A stretch of 21,187 bases of DNA from a virus. Shown here in pieces: positions 1-7,681 of the stretch (within the stretch, counting starts at the first letter, position 1; every line of letters begins with the position of its first letter). Under the pieces are notes generated by a model. That model had not been told where the DNA came from, ran no database searches, and was given only the letters and a program-made list of their open reading frames with translations. The stretch is taken from positions 1 through 21,187 of the IMG/VR virus record IMGVR_UViG_3300022912_000053. One strand, given 5' to 3'. A program made the translations under genes and the position numbers.

Positions 1-1
1 G

Positions 2-163
2 CGGTTGCAATCACCACGAAAGGCTGAGGGAAAGCCGGTACTGGTGTCCATGATGATACTGGTTGGCGATGATGGCAACCCGGCGCGGTGGTTCCTGAGC
101 GAGTACACAAAAGGCGAAGGAATGCGCCCGGCAGACTTGTCATTGCATAAGGATATGTTATAA
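2..163 (+). CDS. C-terminal end of an unknown phage protein (5' truncated)
   Basis: An open frame runs in from the left edge and ends at TAA 161-163, giving 53 residues. The text reads as real protein (VLVSMMILVGDDGNPARW, then FLSEYTKGEGMRPADLSLHK) and no other frame here is convincing. It lies 44 bases upstream of the capsid gene on the same strand, so it is probably the end of a head-module gene such as the portal or a head protein. The fragment is too short to identify the family. Confidence 0.55.
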   Translation, partial: RLQSPRKAEGKPVLVSMMILVGDDGNPARWFLSEYTKGEGMRPADLSLHKDML

Positions 164-207
164 TCAAAACGACTAGAACAAACGTTCCCAGTTTGATTGA
201 GTGAGAT

Positions 208-2304
208 ATGAGCAAAAATTTGATATACATCAAGGCATTGGATGACTGGCAGCTAGAGGTGCGCGGAGTACCCTATGGCGGCCCCAACGGGGGTAGGGAC
301 GCTGACGGCGAGTATTTTGACGCATCGACTAATCTGCATGATGACAAGTTCGCGTTGCCGCCCGTTGTGTACTATCACGGTTTCGGCCCGAACGGTGAAC
401 CGCTTGGCGACCCTGAGTTTATTGGTAAGACAACGGGAAGTGAAAAACGATCTGACGGGGTTTGGTACAGGGTGGTGCTAGACAAGACAAGTCAACTAGC
501 ACAGCGGGTTTGGCAAGCCGCAAAAGACGGGCTAGCGCGAGCGTCGAGCGGTTCGATCAATCATCTAGTGCGCATTGCCAAAGACGGGCATATTTTACAT
601 TGGCCCGTCGCCGAGTTATCTGTTTTCGACATTGGCGATGGACGGCGGCCTGCGAACGGGTACGCTGTTGCGTTGCCGGTGATGAAGAGCATCTATAAGC
701 AAGCCGGTATCGAAATGCCGGAAATCGCAGAACCAGAGGCCAACGGCGGAGCAGGTGAAAACCTGGCCAAGGCGGCGAGCGACAACCAGCAGGACGAGAC
801 CATAAACAACTCAAACGTAAAACACATGGAGAAAAACAAGATGGACGAGAAAGAACTTAAGGCGCAGCTCGAAGCCGCAAAAGCCGCGGGGCGCGCAGAA
901 CATGAGGCCGAAATCGAAGCTGAAAATGATCGTCTGGCCGAAATCGAAGCTGCCAAAACTGAGGCCGTCAAAGCCTACAAAGAGCAGCAGGAAAAAGAAG
1001 CTGAAGACAAAGAGAAGGCCGCCGCCAAAGGCCGCCGACTGCCCGACAATGTTACGATTGCTAAGCATTCTGAACTGTGGAAATATGATAATCTCAGCTC
1101 AGAAGATCAGGCCGTTTTGGTGGGTGTATTGGACGCTGCCAAACGTGGCGGCGATAGTCGCAACGGGGCATCCGAATCTGCGAGAAAGGCACTCGCTGTC
1201 AAACTGGCCGAGGACAAGGGCCGTGTTGGCGAAGTTGGCCGAAAGGCGATGAAAGCCGTTGGTATCAAGGCAGACGAAATCCAGCAACAGGATTTGACCA
1301 GTTATGGCGATGAATGGGTAGGCGTGGCCTACTCGCAAGCACTGTGGGAAGCCATCCGTGCCGGCACTTTCGTCGCCGCCAATTTGCCCAGCATTGAAGT
1401 TCCTCCTGGGCATGAGAGTATCACGATCCCGCTGGAAAGCGGCGACCCCACTTTTTACAAAGTGGCCGAGGTTACCGATACTCAGACCAGCGGATGGCCC
1501 AACACCACGATTACCAGCTCGCAGATGGGAACGGCCAAGAAGTCGTTGACCCTCTCGAAAATGGGCGCTCGCGTTTTGTGGTCTGGCGAACTGGAAGAGG
1601 ATTCTCTGATTCCGTTCGTGGCACAGTTGCGCGCTCAGTTAGAGAAGGCTGGTGCGGAGCAGTTGGAACACGCCATTATTGACGGCGATACCGCTACTGC
1701 CGCAAGCACTAATATCAATGATATTGCAGCCACTGGCGCGCAGGCCGGTACAGAATTGCACCTGCTTTTCAACGGTTTCCGCAAATCGCCGCTGGTGACA
1801 ACCACGGCCAACAGCCGTAGCGCCGGGGCGTTGACTGTTGAGGACTATCTGGAAACCGTGAAGCTGATGGGCGCTGCCGGGCTAAATGCTGCTGATGTGA
1901 CTAAGGTCGCGTTTATCGTTGATCCCAACGTTTATTGGAAGTCGCTCGAACAGGCGGAGTTAAAAACTCAGGACGTTTGGCAGCAAGCCACGCTGAAAGA
2001 CGGCATGTTGGCGCAGTTGTGGGGGTACGATCTGTACCGATCATACTTTATGCACTACAAGAGCGCTGTCCGCAAGGCCAATTCCAGCGGCAAGGTCGAT
2101 CAAGACTCCACTGCAAACAACAGTACCGGCTCTATTTTGGCCGTACGTTGGGATCAATGGCTGCTTGGCTTCCGTCGCCGGATGACGATGGAAACCACCC
2201 GCATTGCGCGCGCTGACGCTACCGAGATCGTGGCATTGGCCCGGCTCGGACTGGCGCAACGCGACACAGAAGCGGCTGCGATTTCCTACAACGTCACTGT
2301 TTAG
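208..2304 (+). CDS. Fused prohead protease - scaffold - HK97-fold major capsid protein
   Basis: The 698-residue product appears to hold three head-building functions. Residues 1-175 resemble S78-type prohead proteases: His57 in VVYYHGFG, a serine in RASSGSI (113, 114 or 116) and Glu136 in PVAELSVFD are the candidate catalytic residues. Residues about 205-280 are rich in Glu, Lys and Ala and look like the coiled-coil delta or scaffold segment that is cleaved away during maturation. Residues about 345-698 look like an HK97-fold coat protein, with an N-arm (ALWEAIRAGTFVAANLPSI), a beta-rich E-loop region and AQLEKAGAEQLEHAIIDGD. In many phages these are two or three separate genes. An ATG at 841 (Met212) has GGAG 12 bases upstream and could start a scaffold-capsid product without the protease. 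The fold and residue assignments are by eye. Confidence 0.85.
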   Translation: MSKNLIYIKALDDWQLEVRGVPYGGPNGGRDADGEYFDASTNLHDDKFALPPVVYYHGFGPNGEPLGDPEFIGKTTGSEKRSDGVWYRVVLDKTSQLAQRVWQAAKDGLARASSGSINHLVRIAKDGHILHWPVAELSVFDIGDGRRPANGYAVALPVMKSIYKQAGIEMPEIAEPEANGGAGENLAKAASDNQQDETINNSNVKHMEKNKMDEKELKAQLEAAKAAGRAEHEAEIEAENDRLAEIEAAKTEAVKAYKEQQEKEAEDKEKAAAKGRRLPDNVTIAKHSELWKYDNLSSEDQAVLVGVLDAAKRGGDSRNGASESARKALAVKLAEDKGRVGEVGRKAMKAVGIKADEIQQQDLTSYGDEWVGVAYSQALWEAIRAGTFVAANLPSIEVPPGHESITIPLESGDPTFYKVAEVTDTQTSGWPNTTITSSQMGTAKKSLTLSKMGARVLWSGELEEDSLIPFVAQLRAQLEKAGAEQLEHAIIDGDTATAASTNINDIAATGAQAGTELHLLFNGFRKSPLVTTTANSRSAGALTVEDYLETVKLMGAAGLNAADVTKVAFIVDPNVYWKSLEQAELKTQDVWQQATLKDGMLAQLWGYDLYRSYFMHYKSAVRKANSSGKVDQDSTANNSTGSILAVRWDQWLLGFRRRMTMETTRIARADATEIVALARLGLAQRDTEAAAISYNVTV
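841..843 (+). promoter_or_regulatory. Possible internal translation start in the capsid fusion gene
   Basis: ATG 841 is preceded by GGAG at 828-831 and a second in-frame ATG at 826. It falls exactly between the protease-like part and the charged coiled-coil part. Internal starts that make scaffold from inside a protease gene are known in lambda-like phages (C/Nu3). Use of this start here is inferred from position and spacing only. Confidence 0.35.
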
Positions 2305-2319
2305 TTAGTTAGTTGACCA

Positions 2320-2344
2320 GGGGGTCACTGATTAAGTGACCCCC
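2320..2344 (+). terminator. Strong hairpin after the capsid gene
   Basis: A perfect 9-base-pair stem, GGGGGTCAC / GTGACCCCC, closes a 7-base loop 15 bases after the capsid stop codon. It lacks a T-run (ATAAACCTT follows), so it is not a textbook intrinsic terminator. It may be a partial terminator or an RNA-processing or stability element that sets capsid expression apart from the genes downstream. Confidence 0.5.
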
Positions 2345-2399
2345 ATAAACCTTGAGTCACCTGACAGCAGAAATGCCGAGGTGAAAGGACAGAAAAAAA

Positions 2400-2960
2400 A
2401 TGGGCGATACCTATGTTTTGAGAAAGGGCGTTGCAGACCCGACCGATTTGGCCGGGGTGACTGCTACCGCCGCTGAGCTAAATATCATGGATGGCTGTAC
2501 TGCTACCGCCGCTGAAATTAATGCCGTTGCAGATATGTCCGGGCAGGTAGTTGCGCCCGCGACCGGCAACCTGTCATTAACGGCGGCTACGCATGGCAAT
2601 CGTGTTGTTTACTATGATGATGCTGACGGTGTTATCACGTTGCCAGCCGCAACCGGTACAGGCTACCGATATACTGTCATTCTTAAAACCGCATTTACGG
2701 CCGGCTCAATCAAGGCCGCATCCGCGTCTGATAGTTTCTTGGGCGGCATTGTTGGCGTTGATGATGATGCCGACGCCGCTTATGCCTGGAAGGCGGAAAC
2801 GGATGATGACACGATTACCGGGAACGGAACGGCCACGGGGGGCAAGGTAGGGGATTGTTACGAGTTTATCGATCTCGCTACCGGCTTGTTTTACGTGAGT
2901 GGTTTTATCACGCAAAGCGGCGGATCTGAGGCGACACCGTTTAGCGCTACTGTTAGCTAG
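2400..2960 (+). CDS. Phage structural protein with TAAELN repeats (decoration or head-fibre candidate)
   Basis: The 186-residue product starts at an ATG with a good ribosome binding site (AGGTGAAAGGA). Its N-terminus has two back-to-back repeats, GVTATAAELNIMDG and CTATAAEINAVAD. Such TAAELN repeats are common in phage tail and surface structural proteins. The rest (residues 55-186) is rich in Gly, Thr, Ala and Asp and looks all-beta, with no catalytic motif and no membrane segment. Its place just after the capsid gene suggests a capsid decoration or head-fibre protein, which is an inference from gene order. A tail role cannot be excluded. Confidence 0.7.
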   Translation: MGDTYVLRKGVADPTDLAGVTATAAELNIMDGCTATAAEINAVADMSGQVVAPATGNLSLTAATHGNRVVYYDDADGVITLPAATGTGYRYTVILKTAFTAGSIKAASASDSFLGGIVGVDDDADAAYAWKAETDDDTITGNGTATGGKVGDCYEFIDLATGLFYVSGFITQSGGSEATPFSATVS

Positions 2961-3715
2961 TGGTTATATTTGTCGGTTTTGCAAACAAAGACTTCACCAG
3001 TCTCCCCGATGGTGAAGTCTGGACAATCAACCACGGCCACAAGTTCGGTTTCAGGATTGACCGGCTATTCGAGCTACACCAGAAAGATAATCTCGAAGAC
3101 CCGAACTGCTATACAAAAGAAACGCGTGAACTGCACATTAAATTTCTGAGAGCGCCGCATGACTTCCCCGTCTACATGCAGGCGAGTTGCCCGGAATATC
3201 CGGCCAGCGTTGAATACCCGCTGTCCGAGGCATTGAAAATCACCGACGACAAGCGCCGCTTTGCCAGTTCGTTCGATTACATGGCGGCGATGGCGATCAT
3301 CGAAGGTGTGGACACAGTGTATATACACGGCTTCGCAATGGACTATTACGAGACCGAGTATCGCTATCAGAAACCCAACGCGCTGTACTGGATCGGGCGC
3401 ATGGAGGGCGCAGGCATTCGGGTTCATGCTGATGATCTATTTCCCGAAGCAAAATTATATGGATACGAGCAGGCGCAAATGGTAGGCCGACACACGCTGG
3501 AAGAACATAAAAAACGCTACGAAAAACAGTACGCTAAATTTCTGGCAGAGGCTAATATATGGCGGGGCGTTTTTCAAGAGCGCAGCCAAAGCGGCGGCGA
3601 CATAAACGAAGCCGCTGCCGCCGTCAGGAGTTATGAGTATTCGGCTGCCGGAGCACAGGCAGCGGCAGATGCAATCCAGAACCTGATTGACGTCTGCGAT
3701 TTGAGGGAAGCATGA
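2960..3715 (+). CDS. Rossmann-like phage protein of unknown function
   Basis: The 251-residue product starts at GTG 2960, overlapping the previous stop by one base (TAGTG). The N-terminus (MVIFVGFANKD) looks like a beta-strand-loop nucleotide-fold start. The segment FASSFDYMAAMAIIEGVDTV, then YIHGFAMDY, YRYQKPNALYWIGRMEGAGI and RVHADD follows a pattern seen in small phage proteins related to the MptE-like (DUF115) fold: a helix after SS-Y, a strand ending in hGhxM, then YQ(R/K)PN. The last 70 residues are helical and charged. The activity is unknown. Sitting just before a sulfotransferase, it may act with it in making or modifying a surface group, but that rests on context only. Confidence 0.6.
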   Translation: MVIFVGFANKDFTSLPDGEVWTINHGHKFGFRIDRLFELHQKDNLEDPNCYTKETRELHIKFLRAPHDFPVYMQASCPEYPASVEYPLSEALKITDDKRRFASSFDYMAAMAIIEGVDTVYIHGFAMDYYETEYRYQKPNALYWIGRMEGAGIRVHADDLFPEAKLYGYEQAQMVGRHTLEEHKKRYEKQYAKFLAEANIWRGVFQERSQSGGDINEAAAAVRSYEYSAAGAQAAADAIQNLIDVCDLREA

Positions 3716-4569
3716 CAATGCTATCATCCGATATGGCGGTAATTGCAACGGCGGCATATACGAGCATAGCCGATAAAGCGCCGATAAAGCCGCCTAAATT
3801 GTATGTAAACGGGTTCCCGAAATCAGGCTTGCATTTGGCCGAGCGCATGGCCGTGGGGATGCTTGCACCACTCAATGCTGATAATAATTGGTTCGGGACA
3901 AATGCCTGGAAAACTGAGCGTCACAATTTGGCGCAGGCCGCCATTGTTTTGGGGGCATTGAGACCAGGGCAGTTTATAAAAGGGCATTCTGGATATTTGC
4001 GAGCATTGGAGGCCCTTTTAGTTGGCCTGGGTATAGGGATGGCACTTATATACCGTGATTTGCGCGACGTGGTTGTTAGTCAAGCGTATCATGTCACCAG
4101 TGATAATCCTGACCTAAACCACCCAGGCACTGAATATTTTCAATCACTGCCAGACAGAGAGGCGGTGATGCTGGCGATTATCGAGGGCACAGACGAATGG
4201 CCGGGAATTATTGAACGATGGAAAACATACGCCGGGTGGCATGATAGCCCGCATGTGCTTGGGTTGCGCTTCGAAGACATGATACATAAGCCTGAGCGAG
4301 AAGCCGGGCGCATGTTTGATTATTTGTATCAGTTGTCCATGCGAGATAGCGGAGTATCGGGATTTTTGCAAACTGCCGCAATTCGCAAAGCGGCAATCAA
4401 CGGGATGCTAACCGAGATGGGACACAAAGAGATGAGCACGACCTATCGCAAGGGGCGATCTGGCGAGTGGAAATATGAGTTTACGCCGCGGCTTGTGATG
4501 GCGTTCAAGGCCGCCGACAGGGATAACTGGTTAATGCGCCTGGGGTATGTGGATAGAGAGGACTGGTAG
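3712..4569 (+). CDS. PAPS-dependent sulfotransferase-family protein
   Basis: The 285-residue product starts at an ATG that overlaps the previous stop (ATGA). It has the full set of cytosolic-type sulfotransferase signatures. The 5'-phosphosulfate loop is VNGFPKSGLHL (Lys37). The probable catalytic histidine is His92 in FIKGHSGY, matching KTHLP in the family. The 3'-phosphate-binding segment is IYRDLRDVVVSQAYH (Arg115, Ser123). The later family motif LRFEDMIHKP is present, as is the C-terminal RKGRSGEWK loop (246-254) that grips PAPS. It should move sulfate from PAPS to a hydroxyl or amine on an unknown acceptor. Lying between head genes, the acceptor could be a virion protein, a glycan on it, or the host surface. 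Family assignment is firm; substrate is unknown. Confidence 0.88.
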   Translation: MTMLSSDMAVIATAAYTSIADKAPIKPPKLYVNGFPKSGLHLAERMAVGMLAPLNADNNWFGTNAWKTERHNLAQAAIVLGALRPGQFIKGHSGYLRALEALLVGLGIGMALIYRDLRDVVVSQAYHVTSDNPDLNHPGTEYFQSLPDREAVMLAIIEGTDEWPGIIERWKTYAGWHDSPHVLGLRFEDMIHKPEREAGRMFDYLYQLSMRDSGVSGFLQTAAIRKAAINGMLTEMGHKEMSTTYRKGRSGEWKYEFTPRLVMAFKAADRDNWLMRLGYVDREDW

Positions 4570-4571
4570 AG

Positions 4572-5159
4572 ATGGCAATAACGAACGGATACGCAACGCT
4601 TGCCGAATACAAAGCATACGCCAGCATTGATAGCACTGATGCAACAGACGATGGCGTTATTGAAGATTTGATAGAAAGCGCAAGCCGCTATATTGATGCG
4701 CAAACGGGGCGAACGTTTTATGCTCGCACGGAAACGCGTTATTTCAGCGTCCCCGGCAGCCGTGAGCTGCGATTTGATGACGATCTATTGACGATAACAA
4801 CGCTAACGAATGGAAACGGTACAACGATTGCCAGCACTGAGTATTATTTTTTACCGCGCAACGTATCGCCAAAGTACGCGCTCAAGCTCAAGGAAGGGTC
4901 GAGCACCGCATGGTATCCTGACAGCGACAGCAATTATGAGTATGTAATCAGTATCGCTGGCACTTGGGGTTACACAGCAACCAGACCTGACGATATTAGC
5001 GCTGCTTGCATGGAAATCACAAAAGCATCTTACGGACGCCGCAAAGGTCAAAATATGCAGGGCGTAGCCAGGGTTACGGCGGCCGGCGTTGTGATAACGC
5101 CGCAAGATATACCGGCATCAGCTATGGCAATTATTAAACGATACAGGAAGTACAATTAA
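4572..5159 (+). CDS. Head-tail connector (adaptor) protein
   Basis: The 195-residue product opens with a helical segment (YATLAEYKAYASIDSTDATD, then DGVIEDLIESASRYIDAQTGRTFY) typical of gp6/gp15-type head-tail connector proteins that bind beneath the portal. A beta-rich middle follows (TRYFSVPGSRELRFDDDLLT) and a closing helix begins at PDDISAACMEITKASYGRRK. The length suits the family. Its place between head and tail genes agrees. It starts two bases after the sulfotransferase stop with GAGAGG upstream. Confidence 0.75.
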   Translation: MAITNGYATLAEYKAYASIDSTDATDDGVIEDLIESASRYIDAQTGRTFYARTETRYFSVPGSRELRFDDDLLTITTLTNGNGTTIASTEYYFLPRNVSPKYALKLKEGSSTAWYPDSDSNYEYVISIAGTWGYTATRPDDISAACMEITKASYGRRKGQNMQGVARVTAAGVVITPQDIPASAMAIIKRYRKYN

Positions 5160-5608
5160 TGGCGATCAGAACTGTAACGCTGGCCGATAGCATAAGCAAG
5201 TTATCGGTATCAAACATTAGTATCAAAGATTTAGACGAGATCAAAGACGAGCTACTGGAACGCGACGGCTGCGTCGTAATGCCAGCGCCCGACTTCATCA
5301 GTAACCCGAAAATCCAACGTGATACTTTTGGGAGCGGCTCTGGCGCGAAATGGACATTTTCATACACGCTCACTTACAGGCTATTCTACAAGCCAGTACA
5401 GGACGAGCGAGAGCTGAAACGAATCTATCCAACGATGGTAGCGAGGGCGTGTGCGTTTGTTGACGCTGTCGTAGCTAATGACAATCTATCTGGCGCTGAG
5501 GATATAGAGTTTGGCGGCTTCGGTGCGTTTGGCGTAGTTGAGGATCCAAGCGGCGCGATGTATTTTGGATGCGACGTGCTGATTAACGTGCAAGAGTTTA
5601 TTAATTAG
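5159..5608 (+). CDS. Putative tail completion / head-tail joining protein
   Basis: The 149-residue product starts in a one-base overlap with the previous stop (TAATG). The order of secondary structure (helix ISIKDLDEIKDELLER, strand pair around KWTFSYTLTYRLFYK, helix RIYPTMVARACAFVDAVV, final strands) suits tail-terminator and completion proteins of siphoviruses, which cap the tail tube at the neck. It has no catalytic motif. The role is inferred mostly from gene order: after the connector and before the tail tube. Confidence 0.55.
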   Translation: MAIRTVTLADSISKLSVSNISIKDLDEIKDELLERDGCVVMPAPDFISNPKIQRDTFGSGSGAKWTFSYTLTYRLFYKPVQDERELKRIYPTMVARACAFVDAVVANDNLSGAEDIEFGGFGAFGVVEDPSGAMYFGCDVLINVQEFIN

Positions 5609-5618
5609 GAAGGGCGAT

Positions 5619-5810
5619 ATGGCAAAAATAAAAATAGCCGAAAGCGGGCATATTTATTTGGATGATTATGACATTTCGGGGTTTGTTGTTGATTACGAGC
5701 TGGTCGGCGAGCTTCTGGCCGTCAGGCTCACCGGCGAGATTGAGATGCCAACAGAAAAGCCAGTGCCAAAAAAAGCGACAGCGAAAAAGGCGGTAAAGCA
5801 TGAGCGGTAG
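5619..5810 (+). CDS. Small protein resembling the N-terminus of the next gene
   Basis: The 63-residue product has a strong ribosome binding site (AGGAAGGG). Its segment HIYLDDYDISGFVVDYELVG matches ARAYIDGYDLSGYTRSYGPL near the start of the following tail-tube protein, so it looks like a stand-alone copy of that N-terminal element. It ends in a Lys/Ala-rich stretch (KPVPKKATAKKAVKHER). The stop overlaps the next start by 11 bases, suggesting translational coupling. It could be a minor tube, adaptor or assembly factor. No function can be assigned. Confidence 0.65.
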   Translation: MAKIKIAESGHIYLDDYDISGFVVDYELVGELLAVRLTGEIEMPTEKPVPKKATAKKAVKHER

Positions 5811-6558
5811 AACGATTTTGAAACATGCACGTGCCTATATTGACGGATACGATCTGAGCGGATATACGCGCTCTTATGGGCCGCTTGAAGTCGTGTTCGA
5901 TGAACACGAAGGCACAACGCTAACGGATGGCGTAAAGAATATTTTACCAGGTCATGCCCGGCTTAGTATGGGTACGCTAAACGGCGTTTTCGACAACACT
6001 GCCACCAGCGGCATACACACAGTGCTGAGCGCAGCAACGGGAAAGCGCACTGTAATGCTGCCGATTGGTATGCGTGGCGCGCCTGCCGCTGGTGATCCGG
6101 TGTTCTGTGGCGAGTTCGAACAACTCGGCTATCTCGAAGAGGGCGAAGGCATGCTGACAGTTAGCGCAGCGATGGGAATGTGGTCTGCTAGAGCGACATC
6201 GTTACTATACGATAAGGCGTGGGGGCTGCTATTGCACGCTAAGGCCGCAGCTACCGCCGCCAATTCTACGACGGGCGCAGGTATTGATAACGGCGCCGCT
6301 TCTGCATCTGGTGGATATTTTGCCTATATGGTATTTAGCGGTGATGGCACGGCGACGCTATCGGTAGACGATAGCGCCGACGATTCGAGTTATTCAGCAT
6401 TATCTGGGGCTACCAGTGGATCAATTGATTGTAGCTCTGTGCAATATGGTATTGTTGCGTTGGGTACAACTGCAACAGTGCGGCAGTATTTACGATGGCA
6501 AATCGCACTTGGGACGGCAACTACGGTTACGTTTGCAAGTGCTTTTGTGAGAGCGTAG
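5800..6558 (+). CDS. Tail tube (major tail) protein, long paralogue
   Basis: The 252-residue product is beta-rich. Its middle, DGVKNILPGHARLSMGTLNG followed by VFDN and GIHTVLS, aligns with DAIKNVLPGHADCVISISG, PFDN and SHTILS in the next gene, so the two are paralogues. That core, their position before the chaperone pair and tape measure, and the lack of enzymatic motifs fit tail-tube subunits, which stack into the DNA-conducting tube. The extra C-terminal domain (about residues 160-252, rich in Ser, Ala, Gly and Thr) is absent from the shorter paralogue and may be an exposed Ig-like or carbohydrate-binding domain. Confidence 0.65.
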   Translation: MSGRTILKHARAYIDGYDLSGYTRSYGPLEVVFDEHEGTTLTDGVKNILPGHARLSMGTLNGVFDNTATSGIHTVLSAATGKRTVMLPIGMRGAPAAGDPVFCGEFEQLGYLEEGEGMLTVSAAMGMWSARATSLLYDKAWGLLLHAKAAATAANSTTGAGIDNGAASASGGYFAYMVFSGDGTATLSVDDSADDSSYSALSGATSGSIDCSSVQYGIVALGTTATVRQYLRWQIALGTATTVTFASAFVRA

Positions 6559-6579
6559 CAACTAATATAGGAGAAAACT

Positions 6580-7062
6580 ATGGCAACACAAACTGGTAGG
6601 ACTGTTTCAAAATGGACTGATTTTATCGTAGATGACAGCGGCGGCACGTTGCGCTCTATCCCTGTGGATAGTATCAACGGCGTCGGATTGAGTTACGATG
6701 AAACCGAAGTGACGGCGTTTCAGGATGCGATCAAGAACGTATTACCCGGACATGCCGATTGTGTAATTAGTATTTCAGGGCCGTTTGACAACTCGGTAGC
6801 GGCGGCCGTCGGGACGCTATCCGGGTCACACACTATTTTGAGTGGCATTGTAGGCGGGAATACTCCGCTTTCTCTTGATGTCCAGGTGGGTATCCGGCAC
6901 GCCTGGGAAAGCGGAGAACCGCAATTTGGGATAACATCGTCTGCGACTAGCGGGTTTATTTGCACTCAGTATAGCGTTGACTTGGACAGCATGAAATACA
7001 GCGCACAATTCCGCGTGATGGGTTCGACTGCGCCCGCGTGGGGAACGGCTGCTGAAACCTAA
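6580..7062 (+). CDS. Tail tube (major tail) protein, short paralogue
   Basis: The 160-residue product has the best ribosome binding site in this stretch (AGGAGAAAAC), which suits a highly made structural protein. It shares (K)N(I/V)LPGHA, G-FDN and HT(I/V)LS with the preceding gene. Its position directly before the tail chaperones is the usual place of the major tail-tube gene, so this copy may be the main subunit and the longer one a decorated or minor form. That division of roles is inference. Confidence 0.65.
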   Translation: MATQTGRTVSKWTDFIVDDSGGTLRSIPVDSINGVGLSYDETEVTAFQDAIKNVLPGHADCVISISGPFDNSVAAAVGTLSGSHTILSGIVGGNTPLSLDVQVGIRHAWESGEPQFGITSSATSGFICTQYSVDLDSMKYSAQFRVMGSTAPAWGTAAET

Positions 7063-7064
7063 AA

Positions 7065-7394
7065 ATGGCGAAAGTTATAATCTCACCCGTCAAACGGTTT
7101 AGTGGCAGCGTAACGCTGAGCGATCCGCTGACGTTTCCGCAGGCGTTAGCGGTAGAAAGTGCTATACGAAAAGGGCAAGCCCTCGGTGACGAAGGGACAC
7201 ACCTACAATTCGACAATGTGCTGCTCCCTGCCGTGCTGGCCTGTGTCCAGGAATGGAACATTGCGGGGGTTGACAATCCCACCCCTGAGACATTTCCGGC
7301 CACGCCGCGCACGGCATCTGCCGAGCTAATCGCCTGGCTAATTGGCGAGGTTATGGCGCTATACAAGGACGCCGAAGAACTCCCAAACGAATAG
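7065..7394 (+). CDS. Tail assembly chaperone, first frame (gpG-like)
   Basis: The 109-residue product lies between the tail tube and the tape measure, the standard place for the gpG/gpGT chaperones that coat the tape measure during tail assembly. Its last codons are CTC CCA AAC GAA TAG. They contain the -1 slippery heptamer C CCA AAC (7382-7388) in the correct phase. Slippage would give a gpGT-like fusion with the next frame. No strong ribosome binding site is visible; the start lies two bases after the previous stop. Confidence 0.7.
   Translation: MAKVIISPVKRFSGSVTLSDPLTFPQALAVESAIRKGQALGDEGTHLQFDNVLLPAVLACVQEWNIAGVDNPTPETFPATPRTASAELIAWLIGEVMALYKDAEELPNE
7382..7388 (+). promoter_or_regulatory. 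Candidate -1 ribosomal frameshift site CCCAAAC
   Basis: The heptamer has the X XXY YYZ form with P-site CCA and A-site AAC in the zero frame. After a -1 slip, translation continues CGA ATA GTG into the next open frame without a stop. It lies two codons before the zero-frame stop, as in lambda gpG/gpGT and many other tailed phages. The position, phase and gene pair all agree. Slippage itself has not been shown. Confidence 0.7.
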
Positions 7395-7681
7395 TGGCCG
7401 CCGCCTATGCACATGCGGACGGCGGCCCGATAACAAACGAGTTAGAACTACTGAGCCACATCGATAGATTTGGTGTTTATGCTGTGTTGGGCAGGTCGCT
7501 TGGAGCTGGAGAGATACGCAAACTGAGGGCCGCCGAAAACGTGGTGAACTACTACGTAGAGCGTGAACGATGCGGTACGGAATGGGCAACCTGGGCAAAG
7601 AGCCATCGGCAGAAAGCTGCCGTGTTGGAGTATGCTCTATCCAAAGCAGTCGAATTAGGCTATATAAATGGCGAATCCTAG
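7388..7681 (+). CDS. Tail assembly chaperone, second frame (gpT-like part of a frameshift fusion)
   Basis: This frame is probably reached by a -1 shift from the gene before it, giving a fusion of about 205 residues. An independent start would be GTG 7394, which overlaps the previous stop (TAGTG) but has no clear ribosome binding site. The text (ELLSHIDRFGVYAVLGRSLG, then RKLRAAENVVNYYVERERCG and TEWATWAKSHRQKAAVLEYA) is helical and typical of the second chaperone frame, which recruits the tail tube. The end overlaps the tape-measure start by 14 bases. Confidence 0.7.
   Translation, partial: RIVAAAYAHADGGPITNELELLSHIDRFGVYAVLGRSLGAGEIRKLRAAENVVNYYVERERCGTEWATWAKSHRQKAAVLEYALSKAVELGYINGES

Noticed and set aside
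2320-2344. Calling the capsid-distal hairpin a proven intrinsic terminator
   Set aside because: It has no T-run, and the genes downstream have no visible promoter of their own, so read-through must occur.
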